35,892 nt of DNA from Bacteroidales bacterium. GTDB taxonomy: Bacteria; Bacteroidota; Bacteroidia; Bacteroidales; UBA932. The position numbers were made by a program, and so were the translations under genes. The notes beneath the pieces are model-generated. The model worked only from the letters and a program-made list of their open reading frames with translations. It searched no databases and was not told the DNA's origin. Shown here in pieces: positions 24,883-33,950 of this stretch (position 1 is its first letter; each line of letters opens with the position of its first letter). The stretch is taken from NCBI GenBank assembly GCA_017555965.1, contig JAFZFH010000081.1, positions 1 through 35,892 on the forward strand. Reading direction: 5' to 3'.

Positions 24883-25494
24883 TTAGAGGAGTCCGGATCT
24901 TTTGGCAAAATCAATGATCATGTCTGCTGTACCTTCTATTCCTAGGATGCTGGAGTCAATGCAGAGGTCATATGTGGATGCTACACCCCAGTTGCCGAAT
25001 GTGAAATAGTTATAGTATTCTTCTCTGGCCTTGTCTTTCTGGATGATGAGGGCTTCTGCCTTTTCTCTGCTCAGTCCGTGACGTTCGCAAATACGGTCTA
25101 CCCTGACTGAAAGAGGGGAGGTCAGGAATACATTCAGTCTGCAGTCTGATTCTCTGAGGACATAATCGGAACATCTGCCCACAATTATTGCAGATCCCTG
25201 CTGAGCTATCTTCTGGATCGTAGAGCATTGAATCTCGAAGAGTCCGTTGTCGCTCATGTAGTTTTCTGTCGGAGAGGTATAGATGCTTGTAAATATCGAT
25301 GAAAGGGAAAATATCCTGCGTTTCTCATCGCTCTGCTCAAAGAGTTCAGCACTGAATCCGCTGTCCTGAGCCGCCTTATGGATAAGTTCTCTGTCATATA
25401 CAGGAACACCAAGCTTCTTTCCAAGTTCACTCGCTACGGCAAGTCCGCCACCTCCGAACTGTCTTCCGATATTGATGATGATTTTCTTTTCCAT
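24883..25494 (-). CDS. Cytidylate kinase-like family protein
   Basis: This 203-residue P-loop protein begins IIINIGRQFGGGGLAVASELGKKLGVPVYDRELIHKAA (read as two blocks), the N-terminal signature of the cytidylate-kinase-like family. It continues with IVGRCSDYVLRES and a lid-like VRVDRICERHGLSREKAEALI. The nucleotide loop G-R-Q-F-G-G-G-G lacks the usual terminal K-S/T of Walker A, as is common in this family. The real substrate is not established. It lies between the MATE transporter (11 nt) and the serine hydrolase (5 nt). Confidence 0.83.
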   Translation of the reverse strand: MEKKIIINIGRQFGGGGLAVASELGKKLGVPVYDRELIHKAAQDSGFSAELFEQSDEKRRIFSLSSIFTSIYTSPTENYMSDNGLFEIQCSTIQKIAQQGSAIIVGRCSDYVLRESDCRLNVFLTSPLSVRVDRICERHGLSREKAEALIIQKDKAREEYYNYFTFGNWGVASTYDLCIDSSILGIEGTADMIIDFAKRSGLL

Positions 25495-25505
25495 ATGATG
25501 TCCTC

Positions 25506-26897
25506 CTATAGATTGCTTCCTAAAATAGACGGATCATCTCCATCCTTAAGCATACTGAATTTCTTGAACAGTTTTCCTAGCAGGATGACAGTAAGTACTG
25601 TAGATACTGTGTCTGCTATCGGGAAACTGGCCCACACTCCGTCAGACTCCATCCAGAGCGGGAGTACATAAAGCAGAGGGAGCAGGAACAGAATCTGTCT
25701 TGACAATGAAAGGATTATGGATTTTCTTACCATGCCGAGGCTCTGGAAGAAGTTTGTCGCGATCATCTGGAAGCCTACAATAGGGAATGCTATGGTAGTG
25801 ATGCGCAATGCTCGAGATGCAAGTACTGTCAGCTGCTCGTCGTGTGTGAAGATGCCGACAGCTGTGCCTGGGAAGAACATGCCGAAGATGAAGCATATCG
25901 TAGTCATGACCATACCTAACTTTGCTGTCTTCCAGAATACTTCCTTGACTCTTGAGTACTGGCGTGCACCGTAATTGTATCCTGCGATAGGCTGCATACC
26001 CTGGTTCAGACCCATGCATATCATGATGAACATGAAGATGAATCTGTTGCAGATGCCGTATGCTCCGATGCCGAGGTCTCCACTGTATCTTCTGAGCTGC
26101 TGGTTGATGAAGAGCGTCACGAGACACGCTGCTGCATTCATTAGGAACGGTCCCATTCCGATCGACAGAGAGTCCTTTGCAACCCTGGTGTCGATTCTGA
26201 AGATACCTTTTTCGAAATGGAATGGACGTGTCCTGTCACAGAAATGTTTCATTACGACAATCATTGCCACAGTCTGCGATATCACTGTTGCCCATGCTGC
26301 GCCGGCGATGCCCATGTCAAGGACAAAGATGAAGACAGGGTCGAGTATGGTGTTGAATACGACAGTGAATATGGTAAGTGCCATCGCCTTTTTCGGATTT
26401 CCGGATGAGCGCATTGCTGCATTCAGACCGAAATAGAGATGGGTTACGACATTACCGATAAGTATGATGGTTATGTATTCCTTTGCGAATGGAAGCGTGT
26501 TTTCGCTTGCTCCAAAGAAATAAAGTATCGGATCGATGAATATCAGCGAAATCGCCATGAAGACGAGTCCGATGATGGTGTTGAGGGTCACGACATTACC
26601 CAGGACCTTATTTGCAGCCTTGTAGTTCTTCTGTCCGAGGAGGACTGAGAGCATTGTTGCCGCTCCTGCTCCGACGAGTGTGCCGAATGCAGTGGAAAGG
26701 TTCATGAGCGGGAATGTGACGGCGAGTCCGGAAATAGCAAGTGGACCCACACCTTGACCAATGAAGATGCTGTCCACCATATTGTACAGCGACGACGCTG
26801 TCTGTGCTATGATTGCCGGCAATGCATACTGTTTCAGCAGCTTGCCTATCTTTTCCGTTCCGAGTTCAATAGGGATTGCGTTAGTCTGTCCGGCCAT
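25506..26897 (-). CDS. MATE family multidrug/Na+ antiporter
   Basis: The 463-residue polytopic inner-membrane exporter has about 12 helices in two six-helix bundles. The N-terminal half reads KLLKQYALPAIIAQTASSLYNMVDSIFIGQGVGPLAISGLAV (in blocks), typical of MATE. The second half repeats the theme with NRFIFMFIMICMGLNQGMQPIAGYNYGA. Substrates in this family are cationic drugs, dyes or metabolites exchanged for Na+ or H+, and none can be assigned here. The start lies 2 nt after the FKBP stop codon, implying co-transcription. Confidence 0.94.
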   Translation of the reverse strand: MAGQTNAIPIELGTEKIGKLLKQYALPAIIAQTASSLYNMVDSIFIGQGVGPLAISGLAVTFPLMNLSTAFGTLVGAGAATMLSVLLGQKNYKAANKVLGNVVTLNTIIGLVFMAISLIFIDPILYFFGASENTLPFAKEYITIILIGNVVTHLYFGLNAAMRSSGNPKKAMALTIFTVVFNTILDPVFIFVLDMGIAGAAWATVISQTVAMIVVMKHFCDRTRPFHFEKGIFRIDTRVAKDSLSIGMGPFLMNAAACLVTLFINQQLRRYSGDLGIGAYGICNRFIFMFIMICMGLNQGMQPIAGYNYGARQYSRVKEVFWKTAKLGMVMTTICFIFGMFFPGTAVGIFTHDEQLTVLASRALRITTIAFPIVGFQMIATNFFQSLGMVRKSIILSLSRQILFLLPLLYVLPLWMESDGVWASFPIADTVSTVLTVILLGKLFKKFSMLKDGDDPSILGSNL

Positions 26898-26899
26898 TT

Positions 26900-27940
26900 C
26901 TACTCCTCCGGCTTCTTGACAATTTCGATTTCAAATACCAATGGGGAGTATCCCGGTATGCTTTCTCCACTTCCGGAATAACCATATCCGTAGTTTGAGG
27001 TGAATACGCCGATTCCGCTTTCAAATGCCCTCATCTGCCATAGAGTGAGTGCGAATCCTGTGATTACGGTAGATGAGCTCATTGTGATGTCGGAGTAGCT
27101 TTCTCCCCACTTGATGGACACTGGTGCATATGTTCTTGTTGATGACCATATGCCGCTGTCCTTTGCAAGCCTCTCGTCTGTTGTGTCGAATACAGTACCG
27201 TCGATAAGTCTGCCGGTATAGTTGATGTAGATTGTTGTGTCTGTCTTGAATGCAGTCGTATCTGTATCTGGTGCAGGGACAATGGTCTTGTAATAGAATC
27301 CTTTGAAGTTTTTCAGGGAGTCTGCTACAGTCATTCCTGCGAACTCTGTCGGATGGGCCTCGAAATATTCGCCGATCTTATCGACCTGCCAGTCGAAGAT
27401 GTCTTCTGCAAAATCCTTGACGGTGAATTCATAGATGCTGCTTTCTGCCGATGAGGATTCCTCAAGATACTTTTTCTCAGTTTCGTATGTCGAATAAGAC
27501 ATGAGCCATGAAGGGATGGCTACCTTTCTGCTGTCTCCGACCTTCATTCCTACGAGGACATTCTGAAGTCCGGCATAAAGGGTACCGTCTGCTGTGGTCA
27601 CGAATTTTCCTCCGTAATACGCAGTCTTGTCATATGTTCCAAGCTGCTTGGCCGCTTCTTCTGTCGTATATCCGACTATGTTGCCCTCAAGGTCTGTTAT
27701 AGTGTATTCGAGCAGCGCGTATCCGTCTTTTTCCACTATGGCTCCATTTCCGTCTGCCGGATTGTTTTCGAGTATGTATACACCGAGGTCTGTAGCTGTC
27801 GCTTTCGGATGATTCAACATCATCCATGCGTCGAAATATCTCTTGTTTGCATCGTTGGCTCCAACTGCCGCCTGTCTTGCGCATCCTGCAAAGGCAATCG
27901 CAGCTGCAACGAATAGGAATGATACTATAATCTTCTTCAT
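26900..27940 (-). CDS. FKBP-type peptidyl-prolyl isomerase lipoprotein, two-domain
   Basis: The 346-residue exported lipoprotein has lipobox AFAG-C with Cys20. Two FKBP-like regions can be read. The first (about 60-200) has DGYALLEYTITDLEGNIVG and GLQNVLVGMKVGDSRKVAIP but diverges and carries a Ser/Glu-rich insertion (EESSSAES). The second (about 215-343) has DTTIYINYTGRLIDGTVFDTT, a TVITGFALTLWQM helix and the end SPLVFEIEIVKKPEE. The likely role is folding of envelope proteins; activity of the first domain is doubtful. A TATCTTTG -7 box precedes it. Confidence 0.87.
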   Translation of the reverse strand: MKKIIVSFLFVAAAIAFAGCARQAAVGANDANKRYFDAWMMLNHPKATATDLGVYILENNPADGNGAIVEKDGYALLEYTITDLEGNIVGYTTEEAAKQLGTYDKTAYYGGKFVTTADGTLYAGLQNVLVGMKVGDSRKVAIPSWLMSYSTYETEKKYLEESSSAESSIYEFTVKDFAEDIFDWQVDKIGEYFEAHPTEFAGMTVADSLKNFKGFYYKTIVPAPDTDTTAFKTDTTIYINYTGRLIDGTVFDTTDERLAKDSGIWSSTRTYAPVSIKWGESYSDITMSSSTVITGFALTLWQMRAFESGIGVFTSNYGYGYSGSGESIPGYSPLVFEIEIVKKPEE

Positions 27941-27969
27941 TAGGTGTTGTTTTCTTACTTATGAACCGA

Positions 27970-28002
27970 CAAAGATAGTAAAAAATGTGGTATGTCGTCA
28001 AT
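27970..28002 (-). promoter_or_regulatory. Bacteroidetes-type internal promoter for the FKBP-MATE part of the operon
   Basis: On the minus strand ATTG (27999-28002) and TATCTTTG (27970-27977) are 21 bp apart. The -33 element overlaps the stop codon of the upstream FKBP gene, so downstream genes can be transcribed separately. Confidence 0.6.
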
Positions 28003-28534
28003 CATTTGCGACTCCGACGACCCAAATCTTCCAAAGCTGTGCGGAATTAGCAGGAATCATGCCAAAAACTTCATTTCCGAAACCGTATTTTCCGGAAAAC
28101 AGTATTTCACATTCCTCTCCAGCCTTGACTCCAAGCAGTCCGTCCTTGAGCCCCTGTGTGAGTCTTGCGTCTCCAAGATTGATCTCATAGATCTGATAAC
28201 CTGCATCGGTGAGATTCCACTTTGCCTGCTCGGCTGTTTCCTGGTGGTTTGTCACAAAAAGGTTAGATGAGCTGAAGCTGCCGTTGAAGGTGTAGCCGGC
28301 ATAATAGAAAGAGACGAATCCGTTTCTCTGGAGCTCTTCTCCTTCACCTTCCTTTGTGATCAATCTGTTTGCACCACCGTTGCGGACTGATATGTATCCG
28401 TCTCCTTTTCCGGATATGTAGCTGTCGATCTTAGCTTCCTGCTTGTTGTATGTCTCCTCGAGCTTCGTTCCCATGCAGGATGTGAGGGCTGCGGCAAGCA
28501 ATATAGCTGTCAATACCTTATTTATTGTCTTCAT
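27998..28534 (-). CDS. Single-domain FKBP-type peptidyl-prolyl isomerase lipoprotein
   Basis: The 178-residue lipoprotein is exported, with lipobox ALTS-C. The FKBP core is visible as GFVSFYYAGYTFNGSF, ARLTQGLKDGLLGVKAGEECEILFSGKYGFGN and a C-terminal PANSAQLWKIWVVGV strand. The last parts match the canonical FKBP KYGYG-x-P-x-NSxLxFxVEL order. Two adjacent ATGs exist (28537 and 28534). Either start overlaps the end of the NrnA-type gene by about 17-20 nt, so translation is likely coupled. It is followed by the two-domain FKBP gene. Confidence 0.88.
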   Translation of the reverse strand: MKTINKVLTAILLAAALTSCMGTKLEETYNKQEAKIDSYISGKGDGYISVRNGGANRLITKEGEGEELQRNGFVSFYYAGYTFNGSFSSSNLFVTNHQETAEQAKWNLTDAGYQIYEINLGDARLTQGLKDGLLGVKAGEECEILFSGKYGFGNEVFGMIPANSAQLWKIWVVGVAND

Positions 28535-29576
28535 CATTCAGAAAAATATGTGTTGTTCTCTCTATGTAATCTCCGACTTCGTCAATGCCATTGACGTTAT
28601 CCGGAATAAGCAGACGGCCTCCCGCAGCATTTTCATGTCCTCCGCCATTGAAGAATCTTCTTGCGCACATGTTGGCTGACGTTCCTCGTTTCGAGCGGAT
28701 GGATATCCTTATCCTGTCTGTGTCTTCCTTTGCGAGTATGCTCATCCGGACTTCGGCTATGGACAGAGGCATGTTGACGAAACCTTCTGTGTCTCCTTCT
28801 GCTGTGCTGTATGCTTCCTGAGTCTGTTTGTCAAGCATGATGTATGCCACGCCGTCAGATGTTATCTTCATTAGGTCCTTCATCATGTGGCCCATCAGTC
28901 TCAGGCGGTTTTCTCCATATTGATTATAGATCCTGTTCAATATGTAATCTCTGTCTGTTCCTGCTGCCAGCAGGTCTGAGGCCATGTGGAGGGTAGATGG
29001 GAATACTGAATTTGCAAAATTGTTGGTGTCGGTGGTCATTCCGGTCATCAGGGCCTGGGCACATTCGTTTCCGAGTCTTGCTGTGTCCTTATTGATGACT
29101 GAAGTTTCCATGAGGATGTGATACAGGAGTTCTGATGCTGATGATACCTCAATCTCTGAAAATGAAAGGTCGAAAAGTTCGCGCGCCGGATTCAGATGGT
29201 GATCGATGAGGATCTTTCTGCCTGTAGATTGATATAGGGCTTCCTCCAGCCTGTCTGTTCTGTGGAATGCATTGAAATCCAAGCAGATGATGAGGTCGCT
29301 GCCTGAGATCGCATCAGTAGCGTGCGATGGCTGGCTTTCGTAAGTGATGATGTTTCTGCCCAAATCTTCAGAAATAAGAAAAGACAGGTATGACGGGTAT
29401 GGGTCGTTGATGACGATCTTCGATGTTTTTCCCAGTTTCATCAGGTAGTGATACAGTGCTGTCGAGCTTCCCATTGCGTCGCCGTCAGGCTTCATATGGG
29501 TCACAATGCAGATGTTTTCCGCGTTTAGAATCATGCTTTCCAGCATGTGTATATTGCCTGAATTGATGTCTTTCAT
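28518..29576 (-). CDS. nrnA: DHH/DHHA1 phosphoesterase, NrnA-type oligoribonuclease/pAp phosphatase
   Basis: The 352-residue cytoplasmic Mn-dependent enzyme degrades very short RNA and 3'-phosphoadenosine 5'-phosphate in known NrnA proteins. Motif I is IVTHMKPDGDAMGSS (H27, D31, D33), motif II LDFNAFHRTDR, motif III ILIDHHLNP and a later MTGMTTDTNNF segment. The C-terminal DHHA1 domain has RIRISIRSKRGTSAN and the substrate-binding GGGHENAAGG. The whole set fits NrnA closely. It is first in the minus-strand operon, and a TAATTTTG box (complement of 29602-29609) lies 26 bp upstream of the start. Confidence 0.93.
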   Translation of the reverse strand: MKDINSGNIHMLESMILNAENICIVTHMKPDGDAMGSSTALYHYLMKLGKTSKIVINDPYPSYLSFLISEDLGRNIITYESQPSHATDAISGSDLIICLDFNAFHRTDRLEEALYQSTGRKILIDHHLNPARELFDLSFSEIEVSSASELLYHILMETSVINKDTARLGNECAQALMTGMTTDTNNFANSVFPSTLHMASDLLAAGTDRDYILNRIYNQYGENRLRLMGHMMKDLMKITSDGVAYIMLDKQTQEAYSTAEGDTEGFVNMPLSIAEVRMSILAKEDTDRIRISIRSKRGTSANMCARRFFNGGGHENAAGGRLLIPDNVNGIDEVGDYIERTTHIFLNDEDNK

Positions 29577-29617
29577 TGATTCTGTCGTTTTTTTGATGTG
29601 GCAAAATTACAAATTAT

Positions 29618-29649
29618 ATTGCATTTCATAAATCAATTTCATAACTTTG
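29618..29649 (+). promoter_or_regulatory. Bacteroidetes promoter for the conserved 235-residue protein
   Basis: ATTG (29618-29621) and TAACTTTG (29642-29649) are 20 bp apart. A leader of about 35 nt, AT-rich and without a Shine-Dalgarno, precedes the ATG at 29690. Confidence 0.7.
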
Positions 29650-29689
29650 TCCGGAATTTAGAAACAGAAAAATAAAAACACTAACAATA

Positions 29690-30397
29690 ATGAGTTCAAT
29701 TGTAAGAAAGGTATTTACCTATTTAATCCTCCCTGCATGCATCGTAGGATTGACTTATTCTCTCGTAAAGAGCATTATGGAACCTGTAGAGTTCAACAAG
29801 CACAAGGACTATCGTTCTGAGATTGCCGTTCAGCGTCTGAAGGATATCCGTGATCTTCAGGTAGCATACAAGAATGTAAATGCACGTTATGCTTCAACTA
29901 TGGACTCTCTCGTCCTCTTCTTTAACGAGGGTAAGATGAAGATCGCTCTTCAGGTGGGTTCAAAGGATGACTCTTTGGCAATGGCAAACACTGAAAAGAT
30001 CAAGAAGCAGTTCCGTAACCTTAAGGGTGACAAGCTTAATGAGAAGCTTCATGAGCTTTACCTAGCAGGTGAGCAGAACCTCGTATTCCAGGTGACTAGT
30101 GAAGTTGCTGTAAAGGATACTCTCTTCAGCCATCGCCCAGGTTTCGTTGTTGACTCTCTCAAGTACATCCCATTCAGCGGTGGAGAGCCTGTTATCATGG
30201 AGTCTACTATCAAGAAGGTATCAGGTGTAAACGTTCCTCTCTTTGAGGCTAAGATGCCGTACAAGAGCCTTCTTAAGGGTCTTGACAACCAGCTTAGAGT
30301 TAACCTTGACGCTGAGCGTGAGGATAAGGGTCAGTATAAAGGACTTATGGTAGGTAGCATCGACGCACCTAACAACAACGCAGGTAACTGGGAGTAG
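29690..30397 (+). CDS. Conserved membrane-anchored protein of unknown function
   Basis: The 235-residue protein has one N-terminal membrane segment (about residues 8-27) with a long soluble part, which by charge would lie outside the cytoplasm. I do not recognise a named domain. The soluble part starts with a basic, helical region (HKDYRSEIAVQRLKDIRDLQVAYKNVN in blocks), then a lysine-rich segment and a beta-rich C-terminal region with several VNVPLFEAKMPYKSLLKGL-like strands. Codons are strongly biased, like aldolase, suggesting an abundant protein. Proteins of this shape next to DUF3822 and rsmD are familiar in Bacteroidales (memory, not search). It has its own promoter and sits 37 bp before the DUF3822 gene. 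Confidence 0.78.
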   Translation: MSSIVRKVFTYLILPACIVGLTYSLVKSIMEPVEFNKHKDYRSEIAVQRLKDIRDLQVAYKNVNARYASTMDSLVLFFNEGKMKIALQVGSKDDSLAMANTEKIKKQFRNLKGDKLNEKLHELYLAGEQNLVFQVTSEVAVKDTLFSHRPGFVVDSLKYIPFSGGEPVIMESTIKKVSGVNVPLFEAKMPYKSLLKGLDNQLRVNLDAEREDKGQYKGLMVGSIDAPNNNAGNWE

Positions 30398-30434
30398 TCT
30401 CTCCCGCTGTGCGCTGGCTTTAAATTATAATGCT

Positions 30435-31118
30435 ATGTCGCAGAATACTATAGATAGGATATCCATTCAAGTCGGCTTGAGTGGATATTCTTTTAAGATA
30501 CATACAGCCGACGAAATCAAGGCCTCAGGATGGATGTCTGCGGAGCGTATCTTTACTACTCCGGAGTTTCTGAAGAGATATGATGAAGTGGAACTTTCGG
30601 TGTTTACGCCAAAGGTCACTCTTGTTCCTGAGCAGTTCCATGACAGCCTCGCGAGCAGAAACATGCTGACTCCTGTCGCCGATCTGGATGAAGCTGATGC
30701 TGTCAAGTCTGTTCCAATTCCCGAATTTGCCGCAGTTCTGATCTATTCCAATACTATAGGTGAGACATTGTCCAGAGCGGTTTCCGAGACTGTTTTGGAT
30801 AAGCAGGGCAACAAGACAAGTCCTCTTCCTGAGATGTATTACATGTTGAGGTCTGTTCTCGGACTACCTGACTACAACAAGATTCTGGCTTCATATGTCG
30901 ATGGCGTGCTGTATCTTGTCATAGCTCAGGGAAAAAGTCTCCTTTTGTGCAATTCTTTCCAGGCCCCTGACTTTACGACAGCACAGTACTTCATGTTCCT
31001 GGCAATGAAGAATCTCCAGCTTAATCCTGAAGTTTCTACCATATGTTTCCGTACTCCATTGTCAGAAGAAGAGGAGATGTCTCTCTATCATTATTTCAAG
31101 AACGTCGAGCAGGTTTGA
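30435..31118 (+). CDS. DUF3822 family protein
   Basis: This 227-residue protein resembles the Bacteroidota DUF3822 family, which is thought to have an ASKHA (actin-like) fold. Supporting segments are ISIQVGLSGYSFKI near the start, ENxxVxxxP-like LTPVADLDEADAV, GKSLLLCNSFQAPDFTTAQYFMF and the end LSEEEEMSLYHYFKNVEQV. No catalytic motif is visible. It ends 3 nt before rsmD, so the two are probably co-translated; the function is unknown. Confidence 0.78.
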   Translation: MSQNTIDRISIQVGLSGYSFKIHTADEIKASGWMSAERIFTTPEFLKRYDEVELSVFTPKVTLVPEQFHDSLASRNMLTPVADLDEADAVKSVPIPEFAAVLIYSNTIGETLSRAVSETVLDKQGNKTSPLPEMYYMLRSVLGLPDYNKILASYVDGVLYLVIAQGKSLLLCNSFQAPDFTTAQYFMFLAMKNLQLNPEVSTICFRTPLSEEEEMSLYHYFKNVEQV

Positions 31119-31121
31119 TCT

Positions 31122-31658
31122 ATGAGGATAATAGGTGGTAAATTGAGGGGAAAGACTATCATGCCCCCTCAAGGATACAAGGCAAGGCCTACTACAGATT
31201 TCGCTAAGGAAGGCCTTTTCAATATTCTTAATAATGAGTATGAGATGGAGGGCCTTCAGGTCCTTGATCTTTTTGGTGGAACAGGTGCAATCTCTTATGA
31301 GTTTGCTTCAAGAGGAGCTTCAAGAATCTATTGTGTGGAGATGCTCCCTCTTCATGCAAACTTCATCAAGTCACAGGCAGCTAAATATGGTATGGACAAT
31401 CTTACGGTAGTGAGACATAACGTCTTTGAATTCCTGGAAATCTGCCGTGAAAAGTTCGACCTGATCTTTGCCGATCCTCCATATGCATTGGATGGTCTTG
31501 CGGAGATTCCTGATAAGGTCTTTGCAAAGGATATTCTTCATCCTGGCGCATATTTCATTTTGGAACATCCGGATGAATTCAATTTTGAATCGCATCCTTT
31601 CTTTGTAAAGGAAAAGAAGTACGGGAATGTGCATTTCTCGTTTTTTGAAAAAAAGTAG
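31122..31658 (+). CDS. rsmD: 16S rRNA (guanine966-N2)-methyltransferase RsmD
   Basis: The 178-residue SAM-dependent enzyme methylates G966 (E. coli numbering) in 16S rRNA. It begins MRIIGGKLRGKTI, followed by RPTTDFAKEGLFNIL, the SAM motif LDLFGGTGAISYEFASRGA and the catalytic DPPY (118-121). Length is normal. It sits 3 nt after DUF3822 and 14 nt before the SulP gene. Confidence 0.96.
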   Translation: MRIIGGKLRGKTIMPPQGYKARPTTDFAKEGLFNILNNEYEMEGLQVLDLFGGTGAISYEFASRGASRIYCVEMLPLHANFIKSQAAKYGMDNLTVVRHNVFEFLEICREKFDLIFADPPYALDGLAEIPDKVFAKDILHPGAYFILEHPDEFNFESHPFFVKEKKYGNVHFSFFEKK

Positions 31659-31672
31659 TGTAGTTAACGATT

Positions 31673-33382
31673 ATGAAATTTAACCTTAAAGAAGTGTTTC
31701 AGCCAAAACTGTTTACCTTATTTTCAAAGGGACAGTATGACAGCAAGAAACTTACATCTGATCTTATTGCCGGCCTCATCGTCGGTATCATTGCACTCCC
31801 ATTGGCTATCGCATTCGGTATCGCCAGTGGTGTGACTCCTCAGCAGGGTCTCATTACAGCGATTGTAGCGGGATTCCTTATCTCATTCTTCGGTGGTTCC
31901 AACTTCCTTATCGGTGGTCCGACCGGAGCATTCATCGTCATCGTTGCAGGTATCGTAGGCCAGTATGGCATGCAGGGCCTCATCATCGCAACAATCATGG
32001 CAGGAGTCTTCCTCGTTGCTATGGGTGTGTGCAAGATGGGTGTGATATTCAAATATATACCATATCCTATCGTAGTCGGTTTCACAAGCGGTATCGCTCT
32101 GACAATCTTCTCTACTCAGATGAAGGATTTCTTCGGACTTCCTCTCGACCTTCAGGTGCCTGCCGGATTCATTCCGCAGTGGGGATGTTATTTCCAGAAT
32201 ATCGGAAACATCAACTGGATTGAGTTCGCGATGAGTATGATTTGTCTTGTCATCTGCTTCAGCTGGAGCAAGGTGACCAAGAAGGTACCAGGATCCCTTA
32301 TTGCCCTTATCATCGGTACAGTCGCATCTGTACTTCTGAGCAAGTTTGCAGGTATCGAGCTTGCAACTATCGGATCGAAGTTCCCTGAGCTTGCAGATGG
32401 ACTTCCTATGCCGAAGCCTGTTGCGCCTCAGTTTGATTTCGAGACAATCAAGGGTCTTGTATCTCCTGCATTCACAATAGCCATCCTCTGTGCGATCGAG
32501 TCACTTCTTGCTGCAATGGTTGCAGACGGTGCGACAGGAAAGCAGCATCATGCGAATACAGAGCTCATCGGCCAGGGAATTGCAAATATCGTAACTCCTC
32601 TTTTTGGAGGTATCCCTGCAACAGGTGCTCTTGCAAGAACAATGGCAAGTATCAATAATGGTGGAAAATCTCCTGTAACCGGACTCGTCCATGCAGTGGT
32701 TCTTCTCCTTATATATCTTTTCCTCATGCCGTATGCGGTGTATATTCCGCTTTCTTGCCTTGCAGCAATCCTTGTGCAGGTAGCATACAACATGAGTGAG
32801 TGGAAGACATTCAAGTATCTCCTTCGCGGAGACAAGTCGGATGTTGCCGTTCTTCTCATTACATTCTTCCTTACAGTGATTGTTGACCTTACAGTGGCAA
32901 TCGAGGTCGGAGTGCTTCTTGCAATCGTACTTTTCGTACGTCGTGTCATGCAGACTTCTCAGATCAATGTACTCCAGGATCAGAGCATTGCGGCTACTGA
33001 GGATTCGGAGAAGGCTGCTATGGAAAATACTGACCGCCTCAATATTCCTGATGGAGTGGAGGTTTACGAGATCGACGGTCCTTTCTTCTTCGGTCTTGCC
33101 AGCAGATTTGAGGAGCTTGAGAAGATGAAGCAGAAGAATGCAAAGGTTCGAATCATCAGAATGAGAAAAGTTCCTTTCATTGACTCTACAGGTATCAATA
33201 ACCTCAGAAGCCTCTATGAGCGTACAAGCAAGAGAGGTGTGACAATGATCCTTTCAGGAGTTACAGAGAAGGTTCAGGCCTCACTTGAGAAGTTCGGTCT
33301 CGACCAGAAGATCGGAAAAGAAAACATCTTCCCTCATATTGTGCCGGCTCTTGAACGAGCAGCAGAAATCGTAAAGAAATAA
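31673..33382 (+). CDS. SulP family anion transporter with STAS domain
   Basis: The 569-residue inner-membrane carrier takes up inorganic anions such as sulfate or bicarbonate; the substrate cannot be decided. The transmembrane part (about 1-420) carries SDLIAGLIVGIIALPLAIAFGIASGV (in blocks), GGSNFLIGGPTGAFIVI and IANIVTPLFGGIPATGALARTMASI. The cytoplasmic STAS domain (about 445-565) reads VEVYEIDGPFFFGLASRFEEL and MRKVPFIDSTGINNL, with D504-S505, the position phosphorylated in anti-sigma antagonists. It closely follows rsmD and converges with nadD, with 4 nt between the stops and no visible terminator. Confidence 0.95.
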   Translation: MKFNLKEVFQPKLFTLFSKGQYDSKKLTSDLIAGLIVGIIALPLAIAFGIASGVTPQQGLITAIVAGFLISFFGGSNFLIGGPTGAFIVIVAGIVGQYGMQGLIIATIMAGVFLVAMGVCKMGVIFKYIPYPIVVGFTSGIALTIFSTQMKDFFGLPLDLQVPAGFIPQWGCYFQNIGNINWIEFAMSMICLVICFSWSKVTKKVPGSLIALIIGTVASVLLSKFAGIELATIGSKFPELADGLPMPKPVAPQFDFETIKGLVSPAFTIAILCAIESLLAAMVADGATGKQHHANTELIGQGIANIVTPLFGGIPATGALARTMASINNGGKSPVTGLVHAVVLLLIYLFLMPYAVYIPLSCLAAILVQVAYNMSEWKTFKYLLRGDKSDVAVLLITFFLTVIVDLTVAIEVGVLLAIVLFVRRVMQTSQINVLQDQSIAATEDSEKAAMENTDRLNIPDGVEVYEIDGPFFFGLASRFEELEKMKQKNAKVRIIRMRKVPFIDSTGINNLRSLYERTSKRGVTMILSGVTEKVQASLEKFGLDQKIGKENIFPHIVPALERAAEIVKK

Positions 33383-33386
33383 GTGA

Positions 33387-33950
33387 TTACATAAGCCATC
33401 GGGACGCGTCCTGTCCCAGAGAGATGGCATTGCGGATGATGGTCGACGAAATGTCGACCATTTCTGCATTCATGAGGCCGATGATGTACGAAGGGTCTTC
33501 GTTCAGAAGGTCTGTTCTGACTTCGTCAAGGTCATGTCCGCTGCGAGGATAGACCGAAACACCATATTCTTTCAGGATGCGTCTGTAGTCCTTCCATTTT
33601 CGTATGCCGGCAAGGTTGTCGGCGCCCATGACAAGGGTGAATGTGTTGCCGGGCTCTCTTTCGCGGAGGGCATCCAATGTGCGTATCGTATAGTGAGGTT
33701 CAGGCATGGTCAGTTCGATGTCGTCGACCATGACTTCCTTACCTTCCTGGAAATGGCGGTTTACGGCCTTTATTGCTGCCTCATAACGATCCTGTCCGGT
33801 TGCGGCGCTGATGCCGTCTTTGAGTGGATTCTTTGGGGATACGATGAGGTAGACGCAATCAAAGCCACCTTCGCTCACCAGATATTTCAGGATTGCGAGG
33901 TGGCCTATATGGAGCGGATTGAATGATCCGCTGTATACTGCTATCTGCAT
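33387..33950 (-). CDS. nadD: Nicotinate-nucleotide adenylyltransferase
   Basis: The 187-residue enzyme joins nicotinate mononucleotide with ATP to form deamido-NAD. The nucleotidyltransferase motif GSFNPLHIGH is at 8-17, and the C-terminal ISSTIIRNAI gives the second ATP-binding signature. LVMGADNLAGIRKWKDYRRIL is typical of NadD. The start overlaps the gmk stop by 10 nt. A gmk-nadD order is common in Bacteroidota. Confidence 0.95.
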   Translation of the reverse strand: MQIAVYSGSFNPLHIGHLAILKYLVSEGGFDCVYLIVSPKNPLKDGISAATGQDRYEAAIKAVNRHFQEGKEVMVDDIELTMPEPHYTIRTLDALREREPGNTFTLVMGADNLAGIRKWKDYRRILKEYGVSVYPRSGHDLDEVRTDLLNEDPSYIIGLMNAEMVDISSTIIRNAISLGQDASRWLM

